Assembly (NCBI GenBank): GCA_015057365.1 | Contig: SVEN01000021.1 | Location: forward strand, 1 to 42,170 | Origin: Lachnospiraceae bacterium | GTDB taxonomy: Bacteria > Bacillota > Clostridia > Lachnospirales > Lachnospiraceae | Length of the DNA stretch: 42,170 bases | Direction of reading: 5' to 3' | Part shown: piece by piece, positions 1-8,180 of the stretch | Numbering within the stretch: position 1 is the stretch's first letter | Layout: every line of letters begins with the position of its first letter | Translations under genes and position numbers: made by a program | The notes under the pieces: generated by a model | Told to the model about the DNA's origin: nothing | Databases searched by the model: none | What the model saw: only the letters and a program-made list of their open reading frames with translations

Positions 1-226
1 GAACTACAATGTCCTGAATAAACACAATAGAATGACCATCCCCCACAACTCTGATAATCCCAAGCAATTTCTCATTTTCATATGCTCCGAATATCCTCAA
101 TGAATTCGCATAGGCATTTTTAAGCATCTCCGGCTGGTTCACATAATTTAACCAACCGACACTTTGGTATAAGTTTAATATCTCTTCTTCGTTGTATGTG
201 CTATATTCTTTTACTGTAAAATCCAT
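1..226 (-). CDS. GNAT family N-acetyltransferase, N-terminal part (gene runs off the window)
   Basis: The minus-strand frame opens with ATG at 226 behind a GGAGAGGG ribosome site and stays open to the window edge, giving about 75 residues. The segment GAYENEKLLGIIRVVGDG followed by FIQDIVV is the beta-strand pair that precedes the acetyl-CoA-binding motif of GNAT enzymes. GNAT proteins move an acetyl group from acetyl-CoA to an amine, but the substrate cannot be told. The acetyl-CoA loop itself lies outside the window. It is downstream of lepA on the same strand but separated by a probable terminator, so it is probably its own unit. Confidence 0.8.
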   Translation of the reverse strand, partial: MDFTVKEYSTYNEEEILNLYQSVGWLNYVNQPEMLKNAYANSLRIFGAYENEKLLGIIRVVGDGHSIVFIQDIVV

Positions 227-260
227 GCTGATACCCTCTCCCATAAGTAAATAAACATAG

Positions 261-304
261 AAAAACCACCCTATTAACTTTGGCCGGTTACATGGGTGGT
301 TTTT
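261..304 (-). terminator. Intrinsic terminator between lepA and the GNAT gene
   Basis: A perfect 11-bp inverted repeat (AAAAACCACCC at 261-271 and its complement at 294-304) encloses a 22-nt loop. A-runs and T-runs flank both arms, so it could work in either direction. It lies about 90 bp after the lepA stop codon. Confidence 0.75.
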
Positions 305-396
305 CTGCCTAATCAACCAGGTCAACCCACCTTGTGGGCGGTTGTTCCTTTTCTGATTTCAGTTTAACACATTTCTGCTTCTTTCGCAAGTATTTC

Positions 397-2208
397 TTAT
401 TCTTCGTCTAGTTTCAGCACACTCATAAACGCCTTCTGCGGAATTTCTACGTTACCTACCTGGCGCATACGCTTCTTACCTTCCTTCTGCTTTTCTAAGA
501 GCTTCTTCTTACGGGAAATATCACCGCCGTAACACTTTGCAAGTACATCCTTGCGCATTGCCTTAACGGTCTCTCTCGCAATAATCTTGCTGCCGATGGC
601 TGCCTGAATCGGAATCTCGAACAGCTGTCTCGGAATCTCATCCTTCAAACGCTCGCACATTCTTCTGCCGCGCTCGTAAGCGGTTTCGCCGTGCACAATA
701 AAGGACAACGCATCCACTTCCTCACGGTTGACGAGGATATCCAGCTTTACCAGTTCACTCGGTACGTAACCCTTGAGCTCATAGTCAAAGGATGCGTAGC
801 CTCTGGAACGGGATTTCAGCGCATCAAAGAAATCGTAAATGATTTCGTTTAGCGGAAGCTCGTATTTCAGAAGCGCTCTCGTCTGCTCCATGTATTCCAT
901 CCCAAGGTAAATACCGCGACGCTCCTGACAAAGGGTCATAATGGCACCCACAAACTCGGTAGTTACCATAATCTCCGCAGAAACAAACGGCTCCTCCATA
1001 TGCTCAATCTCCGACGGATCCGGCAGATTGGACGGGTTGGTAATCTCAATCACTTCGCCGTTGGTCTTATATACCTTGTAAATTACGCTCGGTGCGGTGG
1101 TCACAAGGTCTAAGTTGTACTCACGCTCCAAACGCTCCTGAATAATTTCCAAATGAAGCAGTCCGAGGAAACCGCAGCGGAAACCAAAACCAAGCGCAAT
1201 GGAAGTCTCCGGTTCAAACTGCAATGCCGCATCGTTTAACTGAAGCTTCTCCAGTGCATCTCGCAGGTCCGGATACTTCGCACCATCTGCCGGATACATA
1301 CCGCAGTACACCATCGGATTTACCTTTTTATAACCCGGAAGCGCCTCGGCGCACGGTTCCTTTGCATTGGTCACCGTATCACCCACACGGGTATCCTTTA
1401 CATTTTTCAGGCTGGCGGTAATGTAACCTACCATACCTGCGGAAAGCTCGTCGCATGGAATAAAGCGGCCCGGTCCGAAAATACCAAGCTCCACAACCTC
1501 CGCTTCCGCGCCGGTTGCCATCATACGAATTCTGGTGCCCGCTTTTACGCTACCTTCCATGACACGACAGAAAATAATAACACCCTTATACGCATCGTAC
1601 ACAGAGTCAAAGATAAGCGCCTTAAGCGGTGCATTGGCATCCCCCTGCGGTGCCGGAATCTTTGCTACAATCTGCTCCAGCACATCCTCGATATTAATGC
1701 CGTTCTTTGCGGAAATCAACGGCGCATCCTGCGCCTCCAAACCGATGACATCCTCAATCTCATTGATAACTCTCTCCGGGTCTGCGCTCGGCAGATCGAT
1801 TTTATTGATGACCGGCATAATATCCAGATTATGATCCAACGCAAGATACACATTCGCCAAGGTCTGAGCCTCGATTCCCTGTGCCGCATCTACTACTAAA
1901 ATCGCACCCTCGCAAGCCGCAAGGGAACGGGATACCTCGTAGTTAAAGTCTACGTGGCCCGGCGTATCAATTAAGTTAAACACATACTCCTCGCCGTCCT
2001 TTGCCTTATAAATCGTACGAACGGTCTGGGCCTTAATGGTAATACCGCGCTCACGCTCCAAATCCATATTGTCCAATACCTGCGCCTGCATTTCACGACT
2101 GGTAAGAAGACCGGTCTTCTCGATAATACGATCCGCCAAGGTAGACTTACCGTGGTCAATATGCGCAATAATACAGAAATTTCTAATCTTTGTCTGGTCC
2201 ACTGCCAT
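397..2208 (-). CDS. lepA: Elongation factor 4 (LepA), ribosome-associated GTPase
   Basis: This 603-residue protein has the full translational GTPase signature near its N terminus: [10 protein letters not shown] (P-loop), RERGITI (switch I), DTPGHVDF (switch II) and NKID (guanine specificity). The elongation-factor beta-barrel and domains III/V follow. The C terminus, rich in Lys and Arg and ending near [15 protein letters not shown], is the LepA-specific tail that contacts tRNA on the ribosome. LepA acts on stalled or pre-translocation ribosomes and in 30S biogenesis. Length is normal for the family. The ATG at 2208 follows an AGAGAGGA ribosome site. A good promoter is visible about 100 bp upstream, and a terminator lies downstream, so lepA is probably monocistronic. 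Confidence 0.98.
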   Translation of the reverse strand: MAVDQTKIRNFCIIAHIDHGKSTLADRIIEKTGLLTSREMQAQVLDNMDLERERGITIKAQTVRTIYKAKDGEEYVFNLIDTPGHVDFNYEVSRSLAACEGAILVVDAAQGIEAQTLANVYLALDHNLDIMPVINKIDLPSADPERVINEIEDVIGLEAQDAPLISAKNGINIEDVLEQIVAKIPAPQGDANAPLKALIFDSVYDAYKGVIIFCRVMEGSVKAGTRIRMMATGAEAEVVELGIFGPGRFIPCDELSAGMVGYITASLKNVKDTRVGDTVTNAKEPCAEALPGYKKVNPMVYCGMYPADGAKYPDLRDALEKLQLNDAALQFEPETSIALGFGFRCGFLGLLHLEIIQERLEREYNLDLVTTAPSVIYKVYKTNGEVIEITNPSNLPDPSEIEHMEEPFVSAEIMVTTEFVGAIMTLCQERRGIYLGMEYMEQTRALLKYELPLNEIIYDFFDALKSRSRGYASFDYELKGYVPSELVKLDILVNREEVDALSFIVHGETAYERGRRMCERLKDEIPRQLFEIPIQAAIGSKIIARETVKAMRKDVLAKCYGGDISRKKKLLEKQKEGKKRMRQVGNVEIPQKAFMSVLKLDEE

Positions 2209-2315
2209 ACAAAATCCTCTCTTTCAAACAAGACAACCGGCCTCCCGCCGCATCTTGTAAACTAATTCACGTTCGTTTCCGGGCAAATCAGAGCACAGAA
2301 ACCCATAATAATGGT

Positions 2316-2344
2316 AGTATAACAGAAAGTTTACGAGTTTGCAA
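2316..2344 (-). promoter_or_regulatory. Sigma-A-type promoter of lepA
   Basis: On the minus strand TTGCAA (2344-2339) and TATACT (2321-2316) are separated by exactly 17 bp. Transcription would start near 2309, giving a leader of about 100 nt before lepA. Confidence 0.7.
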
Positions 2345-2394
2345 GAGCAGAGTATCGCATCCCCTATAGGATCATTGCACAAACCTTTCCCTCT

Positions 2395-2799
2395 CTATTC
2401 TTTCCTATTCCGATACTCCTTCCACCACTTCTCATTATCTAATGTAATGTTGATTTGCTGCTGTTTGCTCTTTCTTTCCCTTTTCCTCATAAACTCCGTC
2501 AACCGCTTTTCCTGCAAATATTTCAACAAACACCATACAAAAAATCCGCCCCCCAACATCCATTTCATGATGCCTCCCAGGATAAGTTCATGATTTTCCC
2601 TCTGAATACTCCCGTAACGGTGCCCGGCAGAGATAATCACCGTATCCGGCGGCAAAAAATCCGGCACTTGTGGTTCTTCTTCCGTCTCTGTCACCTGAGA
2701 AAGTCTGTTACTCACCTCATAAAAATCTCGCATGCCGTAATACCACATTTGTAGCAGCACCACCACAGACACAATCAGCAAAAGTCTTCGTTTCTCCAC
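2395..2799 (-). CDS. Small membrane protein of unknown function
   Basis: A protein of about 134 residues with a hydrophobic segment near residues 5-20, a polar acidic middle (TETEEEPQVPDFLPP), a second hydrophobic segment (GGIMKWMLGGGFFVWCLLKYL) and a very basic C-terminal tail. It is not recognised. The open frame extends upstream into the preceding GNAT gene, but the likely start is the GTG at 2799, 9 nt behind GGGGG; a GTG at 2805 is possible. It begins about 30 bp after the GNAT stop and is probably cotranscribed with it. The hydrophobic pattern supports a membrane protein; nothing shows its role. Confidence 0.55.
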   Translation of the reverse strand: MEKRRLLLIVSVVVLLQMWYYGMRDFYEVSNRLSQVTETEEEPQVPDFLPPDTVIISAGHRYGSIQRENHELILGGIMKWMLGGGFFVWCLLKYLQEKRLTEFMRKRERKSKQQQINITLDNEKWWKEYRNRKE

Positions 2800-2828
2800 G
2801 CTCACATGCCCCCAATCTATCTCATGTG

Positions 2829-3608
2829 TTATTTCTCCTTCGTCGCTATCTCCACCCACGCCGGATAGAACCCGCTGCCAAGAGCAACATGCCAGGAGCC
2901 CAGGTTCGACAAACTGGTTCCGTAAAACGGTATCGCCCCACGCCGGAAGCACTCATTTTTCAAAAGCTTCACCAACATTGTTGCAATTCCCTTACCTCTC
3001 CATTCCGGTAATACATCGATTCCTATTTGCCAAAATAGCTTTGTGTCCGCCGAGCATCCTGCCAGACCGATAATCCGACCTTCATGCATGGCTCCTACCG
3101 CCAGTATATCCGGCCGTTCCGGCTTGAAACAATCACACAAAGCGTTGGGAAACTCCGGCCGTCCGTACAGCGGTTGGATGTCCTCTTGCTCGAACCACTG
3201 CACTTCCAGACCGTAATCCGTCTTTAGCATTTCAACCGACACATCAATCTCTTCCATCCTTGCCTTCGGTAAAAACATATGATGACTTTGCCACAGGGGC
3301 ATTCCGTACTTTGCAAGCTCTCCTTCCAATTCCATCAGATTATGATGTTCGAACAGCCAGATGCCTTCCCTGTCCTTACACCAATTTTCCAGCCACTCGT
3401 GCATCTCCTCAGGCGCATTGATAACCGTACTCTTTCCCATAGTTACCATAGAGAAAAACGCTTTCTTCGGCGTATACACCCGACGTCCCGGATGCTCCTT
3501 CGGAACTACAATGATGTTTTCTGTTTTGTCAAAGTCCTCATAATTGCAGTTAAAATCAAGAGCCAGAAGCTTTTTCAGTTCTAATACAATCTCAGTTTTA
3601 TCTAACAT
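2829..3608 (-). CDS. GNAT family N-acetyltransferase
   Basis: The C-terminal third of this 259-residue protein is a GNAT domain. AVGAMHEGRIIGLAGCSAD is the beta2-beta3 hairpin, and GIDVLPEWRGKGIATMLV is motif A, whose R-G-K-G-I-A loop holds the acetyl-CoA pyrophosphate. The N-terminal half (about 150 residues) is an extra domain probably involved in substrate choice. The ATG at 3608 is used because the protein is complete from there. It sits in a run of small accessory genes (kinase-like, membrane, acetyltransferase) with short spacing. The substrate is unknown; small-molecule acetylation or detoxification is only a guess. Confidence 0.85.
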   Translation of the reverse strand: MLDKTEIVLELKKLLALDFNCNYEDFDKTENIIVVPKEHPGRRVYTPKKAFFSMVTMGKSTVINAPEEMHEWLENWCKDREGIWLFEHHNLMELEGELAKYGMPLWQSHHMFLPKARMEEIDVSVEMLKTDYGLEVQWFEQEDIQPLYGRPEFPNALCDCFKPERPDILAVGAMHEGRIIGLAGCSADTKLFWQIGIDVLPEWRGKGIATMLVKLLKNECFRRGAIPFYGTSLSNLGSWHVALGSGFYPAWVEIATKEK

Positions 3609-3649
3609 GTTTCCCTCCGTCTAACTATGTAATCCCGCACAGTTATCCT

Positions 3650-3949
3650 TTACCTGAATATGGACTCAACCCACTTCATACATGGGTCACATAAATTCTT
3701 TTCAGCGTTAGTATACCACACCACCTTTGTCGGTTGCCCGCACCGGGTACATCTGACTTCTTTTTCCAACGTCATTAAGCCCATTACCAATAAGATCCCA
3801 CAGACGATAAAATAAAAAATTCCTAATTTTCTTACCTTCTTTACTGCAGCTTCATTTTCCCTGTTCGCCTTCTTTGTTGCCGCCTTCGGATTGATTACCA
3901 CAAACAATCCCATTGCGCCGATAACTACCGCAAAAATAATCGGTATCAT
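3650..3949 (-). CDS. Small membrane protein with a CxxC...CxxC zinc-binding-like loop
   Basis: This 99-residue protein has two hydrophobic helices (about residues 1-19 and 43-60) separated by a short basic segment. A C-terminal soluble tail contains two cysteine pairs (CTRC near 67-70 and CDPC near 87-90), the spacing of a small zinc ribbon. It starts with ATG overlapping the TGA of the kinase-like gene upstream (ATGA) and has its own AAGGAGG site, so the two are translationally coupled. No family is recognised. Metal binding is inferred only from cysteine spacing. Confidence 0.7.
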   Translation of the reverse strand: MIPIIFAVVIGAMGLFVVINPKAATKKANRENEAAVKKVRKLGIFYFIVCGILLVMGLMTLEKEVRCTRCGQPTKVVWYTNAEKNLCDPCMKWVESIFR

Positions 3950-4878
3950 AGTTCATCCTCCTTTTGTCTTTCGCCCTTGTACTCTCTCCAAAGATCTTCA
4001 TAAATCCCGTTCATCGTTTCCACAATCTCGTCACTCACCGGCACCTGCTTATCCCCAAACCACATGCCCCGTTCTCCCATAAAATCCACACAGCACAGTA
4101 ACGTATAAAACGCAAAGGCCTTTTTCTCCATTTCCGTCAAACACATCTCGTCAAGCAAATAGGTCACATAGTCCGTATCACAGCCCATATTCATAAGCGC
4201 CATTTTCGTCAATGCCACGAAGGTCAGCCTGTCCCCCTCACCCATCCAGTCAATATCAATCACGCCGGTTACCCGTCCCTCATGGATTAACAAATTTTTT
4301 GTACTGATATCATCCAGATACGCAACTGGCTTGATTGTTTCAAAATACTCCGCCAGCTCCGGCTCCTTTGAGACTTCCATAAGCCGATCCACCTTCTCCG
4401 GCTCGAAATAGCAACCGTTTGCAATGATGCGCTCCTTCGACCTATTCAAACTATCCTCCACATAAGACACCCTCCAAGACCAATCTGCAGAAATATGCTC
4501 TAACGGAAGCACCGCCACCCTATTTTGAATCTCTACTACCGTTTTCGCAATCTCTCGTTTTTCTGCATCGGTCAACTTTGTATATACAAGGCCGATGTCC
4601 TGCCCCTCAAAGTAAGTTAAAATCAAATACTCATAGCCTTCAAACACACCCTTTCCCAGTACTCTCGGCACAGGAATATCAATCGTCTCAAGCTTCTCCA
4701 ACCAGTAAATCGTGTCCTTGTATGCACCTATCTCCTCACTGCAGCGAACTACGACTTGTCTATCCGCAAGTTCTACGATATAAACATAGTTTCCATGACC
4801 CACGGCACAACGCTCTATTTCCTTCGCTTGCTCTGAGAAACATTCCATGCAAAGCTCTGCAATCTTCTCTTCGTTCAT
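3946..4878 (-). CDS. APH/choline-kinase-like phosphotransferase
   Basis: This 310-residue protein has the aminoglycoside phosphotransferase / choline kinase fold signature. The catalytic loop reads YLDDISTKN, with Asp and Asn in the usual D-x4-N spacing, and the metal-binding strand reads VTGVIDIDWMGEGD. The first position of the usual H-G-D triad is Leu instead of His, a departure from classical aminoglycoside kinases. The N-terminal lobe contains VVVRCSEE in the place of the ATP-lysine strand, where Arg may replace Lys. Such proteins phosphorylate small hydroxylated molecules. Antibiotic resistance cannot be claimed. The ATG at 4878 follows GAGGAG; the gene is coupled to the membrane protein downstream. 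Confidence 0.8.
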   Translation of the reverse strand: MNEEKIAELCMECFSEQAKEIERCAVGHGNYVYIVELADRQVVVRCSEEIGAYKDTIYWLEKLETIDIPVPRVLGKGVFEGYEYLILTYFEGQDIGLVYTKLTDAEKREIAKTVVEIQNRVAVLPLEHISADWSWRVSYVEDSLNRSKERIIANGCYFEPEKVDRLMEVSKEPELAEYFETIKPVAYLDDISTKNLLIHEGRVTGVIDIDWMGEGDRLTFVALTKMALMNMGCDTDYVTYLLDEMCLTEMEKKAFAFYTLLCCVDFMGERGMWFGDKQVPVSDEIVETMNGIYEDLWREYKGERQKEDEL

Positions 4879-4944
4879 TTACATCTCCTCATTATCAGCA
4901 AAATGTCTACACTTTCTTTTCCATCTTACTTTTAGTCTATCATA

Positions 4945-5757
4945 TCAAAAATAATGCTTCAACATTTTTTCCACAATTCGCATATCTAACGGATTTTCTG
5001 ATGCCTCAAAGGTACACAAAAAGTTGTCTCCGAACCAATATCCGTTTTCTTCATACTTCGTTATCTTCTTGATTGCTTTTGCGCTGTACTCCGGATAATC
5101 CATCATCCCGAAATGTTCAAAATAAATCGTCTTTCTCTTTCCTTTATGTAACAGCGCAAAATCCGGATACAGTCGGCTTCCGTCCGCCAGTTCCAGTTCC
5201 GGCTCATAGACATAAGGAATTCCCATACGCCGGAACCCATCTGCCAAAATCTTCTCGGATTTTGACCTCACACATTCTCCTGCTTCTGTGTAGAATTCTA
5301 CCTCTTTCGGAAATTCGTTCGCATTCGCCCTTATACTCTCCCTCCACGCATCTTCAAACATTTCGTCCGTCTCAATTATCGGAATGATCAGTGCTTTTCT
5401 TTCTTCTGATAACTTCTCGTAGATTGCCCCTACATCTGTCTCTTTGTATTGTTCCACAAATTTTCCTATGGCGTCTGCCCTTCTTCCGAGACATTCCATC
5501 ACATCCAGGTCATATTGCTTTTGGGCAAGCTTTTGCGCGAACTTCCACTCCTTTTTCGGCAAGTATCTTAGGCTTTTCCCTTGCTCCTCCCCATTCCCCT
5601 GATAATGATAATATTGCGGATATTTCCCTTTTTTCTTTATAATTCGAAGTGTCCCCTCCGGCACCTTCTTGTTTGCCTTTTTCAAAGTCTTTAAAGTTTT
5701 CTCCAGTTCCTCTTTTTCCTGCTCTAATTCAAATCTACGTTCTTTATCTTTCTCCAT
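4945..5757 (-). CDS. PD-(D/E)XK-like nuclease family protein
   Basis: The N-terminal 30 residues of this 270-residue protein are a charged coiled coil. Next comes a segment with PEGTLRI, YYHYQ and YLPKKEW (about 33-71), resembling a small nucleic-acid-binding beta domain. The C-terminal half carries spaced acidic residues: Glu168 in RSKSEKILAD, Asp199 in YPDF, Glu214-His215 in YFEHFG and a downstream K-x-x-KY. This E...PD...E-x-H pattern is typical of the degenerate PD-(D/E)XK nuclease fold attached to some UvrD/HelD-type helicases, with His near the usual Lys position. No helicase is fused here. The start follows AGGAGG. Directly upstream is a 400-bp array of alternating inverted heptamers, making this gene a candidate functional partner. 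Nuclease activity is inferred. Confidence 0.65.
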   Translation of the reverse strand: MEKDKERRFELEQEKEELEKTLKTLKKANKKVPEGTLRIIKKKGKYPQYYHYQGNGEEQGKSLRYLPKKEWKFAQKLAQKQYDLDVMECLGRRADAIGKFVEQYKETDVGAIYEKLSEERKALIIPIIETDEMFEDAWRESIRANANEFPKEVEFYTEAGECVRSKSEKILADGFRRMGIPYVYEPELELADGSRLYPDFALLHKGKRKTIYFEHFGMMDYPEYSAKAIKKITKYEENGYWFGDNFLCTFEASENPLDMRIVEKMLKHYF

Positions 5758-5860
5758 ACTCCTCCTATGCTCTCTAAGTATCGCTTCCCTATGTCTTTTG
5801 AGTTTCTTCTTTTTGTAACTTTTAAAATTCCTCTCTCATTTACTACTATTTCCTCATCTT

Positions 5861-6295
5861 TACCATTGTTTTCCTCATTTCGTACTTTGCAATGGTACAA
5901 TACAATATCACTTTTATTTTTTTACCATTTCTTTTTAGCTTTTAAACAAACCAATGGTACATTTTACACTTTTATCCCATCTTTAATCTTGTACGAGTCA
6001 CTATTTTGTCCTACTTACCATTTTATACTCCGGTTCTTACCATCTCCTTCCTCTCTTTCACTGCTTTCAATGGTAAAAGTCAAACCGTATTCAAAATCCT
6101 TACCATTTAATTCTACATATCCTCATTTCCAATGGTAAATTTACAAATCGCACTCAAAACTTTACCATCCAATTACTTATTTTCGAATTTTAAATGGTAC
6201 TCTTCTCAAACAACCACAAACTCTTACCATTTATTCCAATAGTTTTCTTTATTTCAATGGTACTTCTCTTCACAAAAAAACTAACACATGCCATT
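5861..6295. repeat. Array of alternating inverted heptamers (TACCATT / AATGGTA) with a ~31-bp period
   Basis: Thirteen copies of TACCATT (or TACCATC) and its complement AATGGTA lie in about 400 bp, mostly alternating in orientation. Starts: 5861, 5891, 5923, 5953, 6016, 6038, 6069, 6101, 6131, 6163, 6193, 6225, 6256; a degenerate TGCCATT is at 6289. Steps are 30-31 bp (TACCATT to AATGGTA) and 32 bp (back), so the unit is 62-63 bp. The intervening 23- and 25-bp stretches are all different and nearly free of G on the plus strand. Phase slips once near 5984-6038. The unit is not a multiple of three and the region has no credible gene. Confidence 0.9.
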
Positions 6296-6399
6296 TTCTG
6301 TTTCTATCATCGGATTTTTCCGCCCAGACATGAGCAACTAACCAGATTTTCATTCTCAAGAATCAAAAGAATCCCCAAACACCCTTTACTGTATCTTGG

Positions 6400-6433
6400 T
6401 TGTCACCTCATGTTAAAAAGCACGAGGTGACAA
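6400..6433 (-). terminator. Hairpin after ilvE (possible terminator or attenuator)
   Basis: A 13-bp inverted repeat (TTGTCACCTC core at 6400-6412 and 6421-6433, one G-U on the minus strand) with an 8-nt loop lies 30 bp after the ilvE stop. The stem is strong but is not followed by a clear U-run, so a terminator is likely rather than certain. It separates ilvE from the repeat array. Confidence 0.5.
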
Positions 6434-6464
6434 CACATCAATTACAAAACCAAAGTCCTACAAA

Positions 6465-7535
6465 TTACTTAACCTCAACTACCCAGCCCTTGGTTTCCTT
6501 AATCTTACCAAGCTGAATACCGGTGATGGTATCGTACAGCTTCTGGCTGTACTCACCGATGGAACCGTCCTTAATCTGCATTACGCGGTCACCGAAACGA
6601 AGTGCGCCTACCGGAGAAATAACCGCTGCGGTACCGGTACCGAATACTTCCTCTAAGGTACCTGCCTCATAAGCATCTACCAGCTCCTGTGCGGAAACAC
6701 GACGCTCCTCTACCGGAAGTCCCCACTCCTTACAAAGCTCGATTACAGAGTTTCTGGTGATACCCGGTAAGATACTACCGTTTAACATCGGGGTCACGAT
6801 GGTGCCGTTAATCTTAAAGAAGATGTTCATTGCCCCTACTTCTTCGATGTACTTGCGCTCTACGCCGTCCAGCCACAATACCTGAGAGTAGCCTGCATCG
6901 TGTGCCTTCATCTGTGCTGCCATAGAAGCTACATAGTTACCGCCGGTCTTTGCCTCACCGATACCGCCCTTTACGGCTCTTACATAGTCATCCTCAATCC
7001 AAATCTTAACCGGGTTCAGGCCTTCCGGATAGTACGGACCAACCGGAGAAAGGATGATGATGAACTGGTAAGTATCGGACGGACGCACACCAAGGAACGG
7101 GTCGGTTGCGATGATGAACGGACGAATGTACAGGGAGGTACCCGGCTTATTCGGAACCCATGCCTCATCTACCTTAACCACTGCCTTCACAGCCTCTACG
7201 AAATCCTCAATCGGAAGCTCCGGGATGCACAGTCTCTTGTTGGTGTTGTTGGTACGCTTTGCGTTCATATCCGGACGGAACAACAGCACTCTGCCGTCAT
7301 CGGCGCGGTATGCCTTTAAGCCCTCAAACATTTCCTGACCGTAATGGAATACCATTGCGGACGGCTCTAACACGATCGGCTGATACGGTACGACACGCGG
7401 ATCAAACCAGCCCTTGCCGGTCTCGTAATTCATAATAAACATGTGGTCGGTAAAAATGGTACCGAACTTTAACGGGTTGTCCGGAGTCGGTAACGGCTTC
7501 GGATTGGTAGTCTTCTCAATTCTGATGTTTAACAT
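6465..7535 (-). CDS. ilvE: Branched-chain amino acid aminotransferase
   Basis: This fold-type IV PLP enzyme (356 residues) interconverts Val, Leu and Ile with their 2-oxo acids using glutamate/2-oxoglutarate. Family landmarks in order: YGQEMFEGLKAYR, RPFIIATD, the PLP-lysine region EAKTGGNYVAS, QVLWLDG, IEEVGAMNIFF and EVFGTGTAAVISPVG, which match the long BCAT subclass. An upstream ATG at 7553 is in frame, but the start at 7535 has AAGGAGG 8 nt before it and matches family N termini. It begins 19 bp after folA and is probably cotranscribed with it. With the T-box-controlled valyl-tRNA synthetase further upstream, the cluster has a branched-chain amino acid theme. Confidence 0.95.
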   Translation of the reverse strand: MLNIRIEKTTNPKPLPTPDNPLKFGTIFTDHMFIMNYETGKGWFDPRVVPYQPIVLEPSAMVFHYGQEMFEGLKAYRADDGRVLLFRPDMNAKRTNNTNKRLCIPELPIEDFVEAVKAVVKVDEAWVPNKPGTSLYIRPFIIATDPFLGVRPSDTYQFIIILSPVGPYYPEGLNPVKIWIEDDYVRAVKGGIGEAKTGGNYVASMAAQMKAHDAGYSQVLWLDGVERKYIEEVGAMNIFFKINGTIVTPMLNGSILPGITRNSVIELCKEWGLPVEERRVSAQELVDAYEAGTLEEVFGTGTAAVISPVGALRFGDRVMQIKDGSIGEYSQKLYDTITGIQLGKIKETKGWVVEVK

Positions 7536-7553
7536 GGAAAAATCCTCCTTCAA

Positions 7554-8072
7554 CTATATTCTTTCTTCTCGGTCATCTGACCCTTTCTTACGGACATAAC
7601 GGCAGCGCTCATAAATCAAATCGTAATAGGTCTGCTCGTCGGAAACATCACTAAGTTCCCACTCCGGATCCTTATCCAGATTCGGAAAATACGTGTCCGC
7701 ATCATATTCATAATCAATCTTTGTAATAAAGGCTTCGTCGCAGTACGGCAAAAACTGCTCAAATACCGACGCCCCGCCGATGACATACACCTGGTCCGTC
7801 GGGTACTGCCCGATTGCTTCCATGGCTTCGTCAAAACTATGTACCACAGTTACATCATTTAACTTTAAATCTTTCTTTTTCGTTAAAATGATGTTGTTGC
7901 GGTCACGAGGCGGCTGTCCGGCGGAAAACTCCTCCTGTACACAGCGTCCCATTACCACCGTCTTGTACATGGTCTCAAAACGGAAGAAACGCTCATCCGT
8001 CGGAATCCGAACCAACCGTCCGCCCTTGTTTCCGATGGCCCAATTGTTGTCTACGGTAGCAATCAGTTTCAT
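7554..8072 (-). CDS. folA: Dihydrofolate reductase
   Basis: The enzyme reduces dihydrofolate to tetrahydrofolate with NADPH. The 172-residue protein begins MKLIATVDNNWAIGNKG, the conserved first strand and Met20-type loop, followed by RIPTDERFF (substrate helix with the catalytic acid), TVVMGR and VYVIGGASVFEQFLP (NADPH binding). The Trp usually found after the loop is absent (GRLVRIP), a variant of the family. The open frame runs upstream to 8174, but the ATG at 8072 fits the family N terminus and sits below its own promoter. A second folate gene (5-formyl-THF cyclo-ligase) is at 18.5-19.1 kb. Confidence 0.93.
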   Translation of the reverse strand: MKLIATVDNNWAIGNKGGRLVRIPTDERFFRFETMYKTVVMGRCVQEEFSAGQPPRDRNNIILTKKKDLKLNDVTVVHSFDEAMEAIGQYPTDQVYVIGGASVFEQFLPYCDEAFITKIDYEYDADTYFPNLDKDPEWELSDVSDEQTYYDLIYERCRYVRKKGSDDREERI

Positions 8073-8105
8073 CTGCGCCCTGCCTTTCTTACTAATATGA
8101 CAAAT

Positions 8106-8134
8106 ATTGTAACTCTGATTTTCCCAGAATGCAA
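8106..8134 (-). promoter_or_regulatory. Sigma-A-type promoter of folA-ilvE
   Basis: On the minus strand TTGCAT (8134-8129) and TACAAT (8111-8106) are 17 bp apart, about 35 bp upstream of the chosen folA ATG. This supports the shorter FolA start and means folA-ilvE can be expressed apart from the T-box transcript. Confidence 0.65.
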
Positions 8135-8180
8135 GCACTTTTTTACAGTAACGTGAAAAAACACTCAGAAACATCCTCTA

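Noticed and set aside
1224-1834. Plus-strand open frames inside lepA
   Set aside because: They are shadows of a well-conserved gene on the other strand. The same applies to plus-strand frames inside GH115, GH2, ABC and LRR genes.
5767-6138. Plus-strand open frame of 123 codons through the repeat array
   Set aside because: The repeat unit is not a multiple of three, the product is low-complexity Ser/Phe/Leu, and there is no ribosome site. It is a by-product of a G-poor strand.
5861-6262. CRISPR array
   Set aside because: The repeats are only 7 bp and alternate in orientation, and no cas gene is present. Periodicity alone does not make it a CRISPR.
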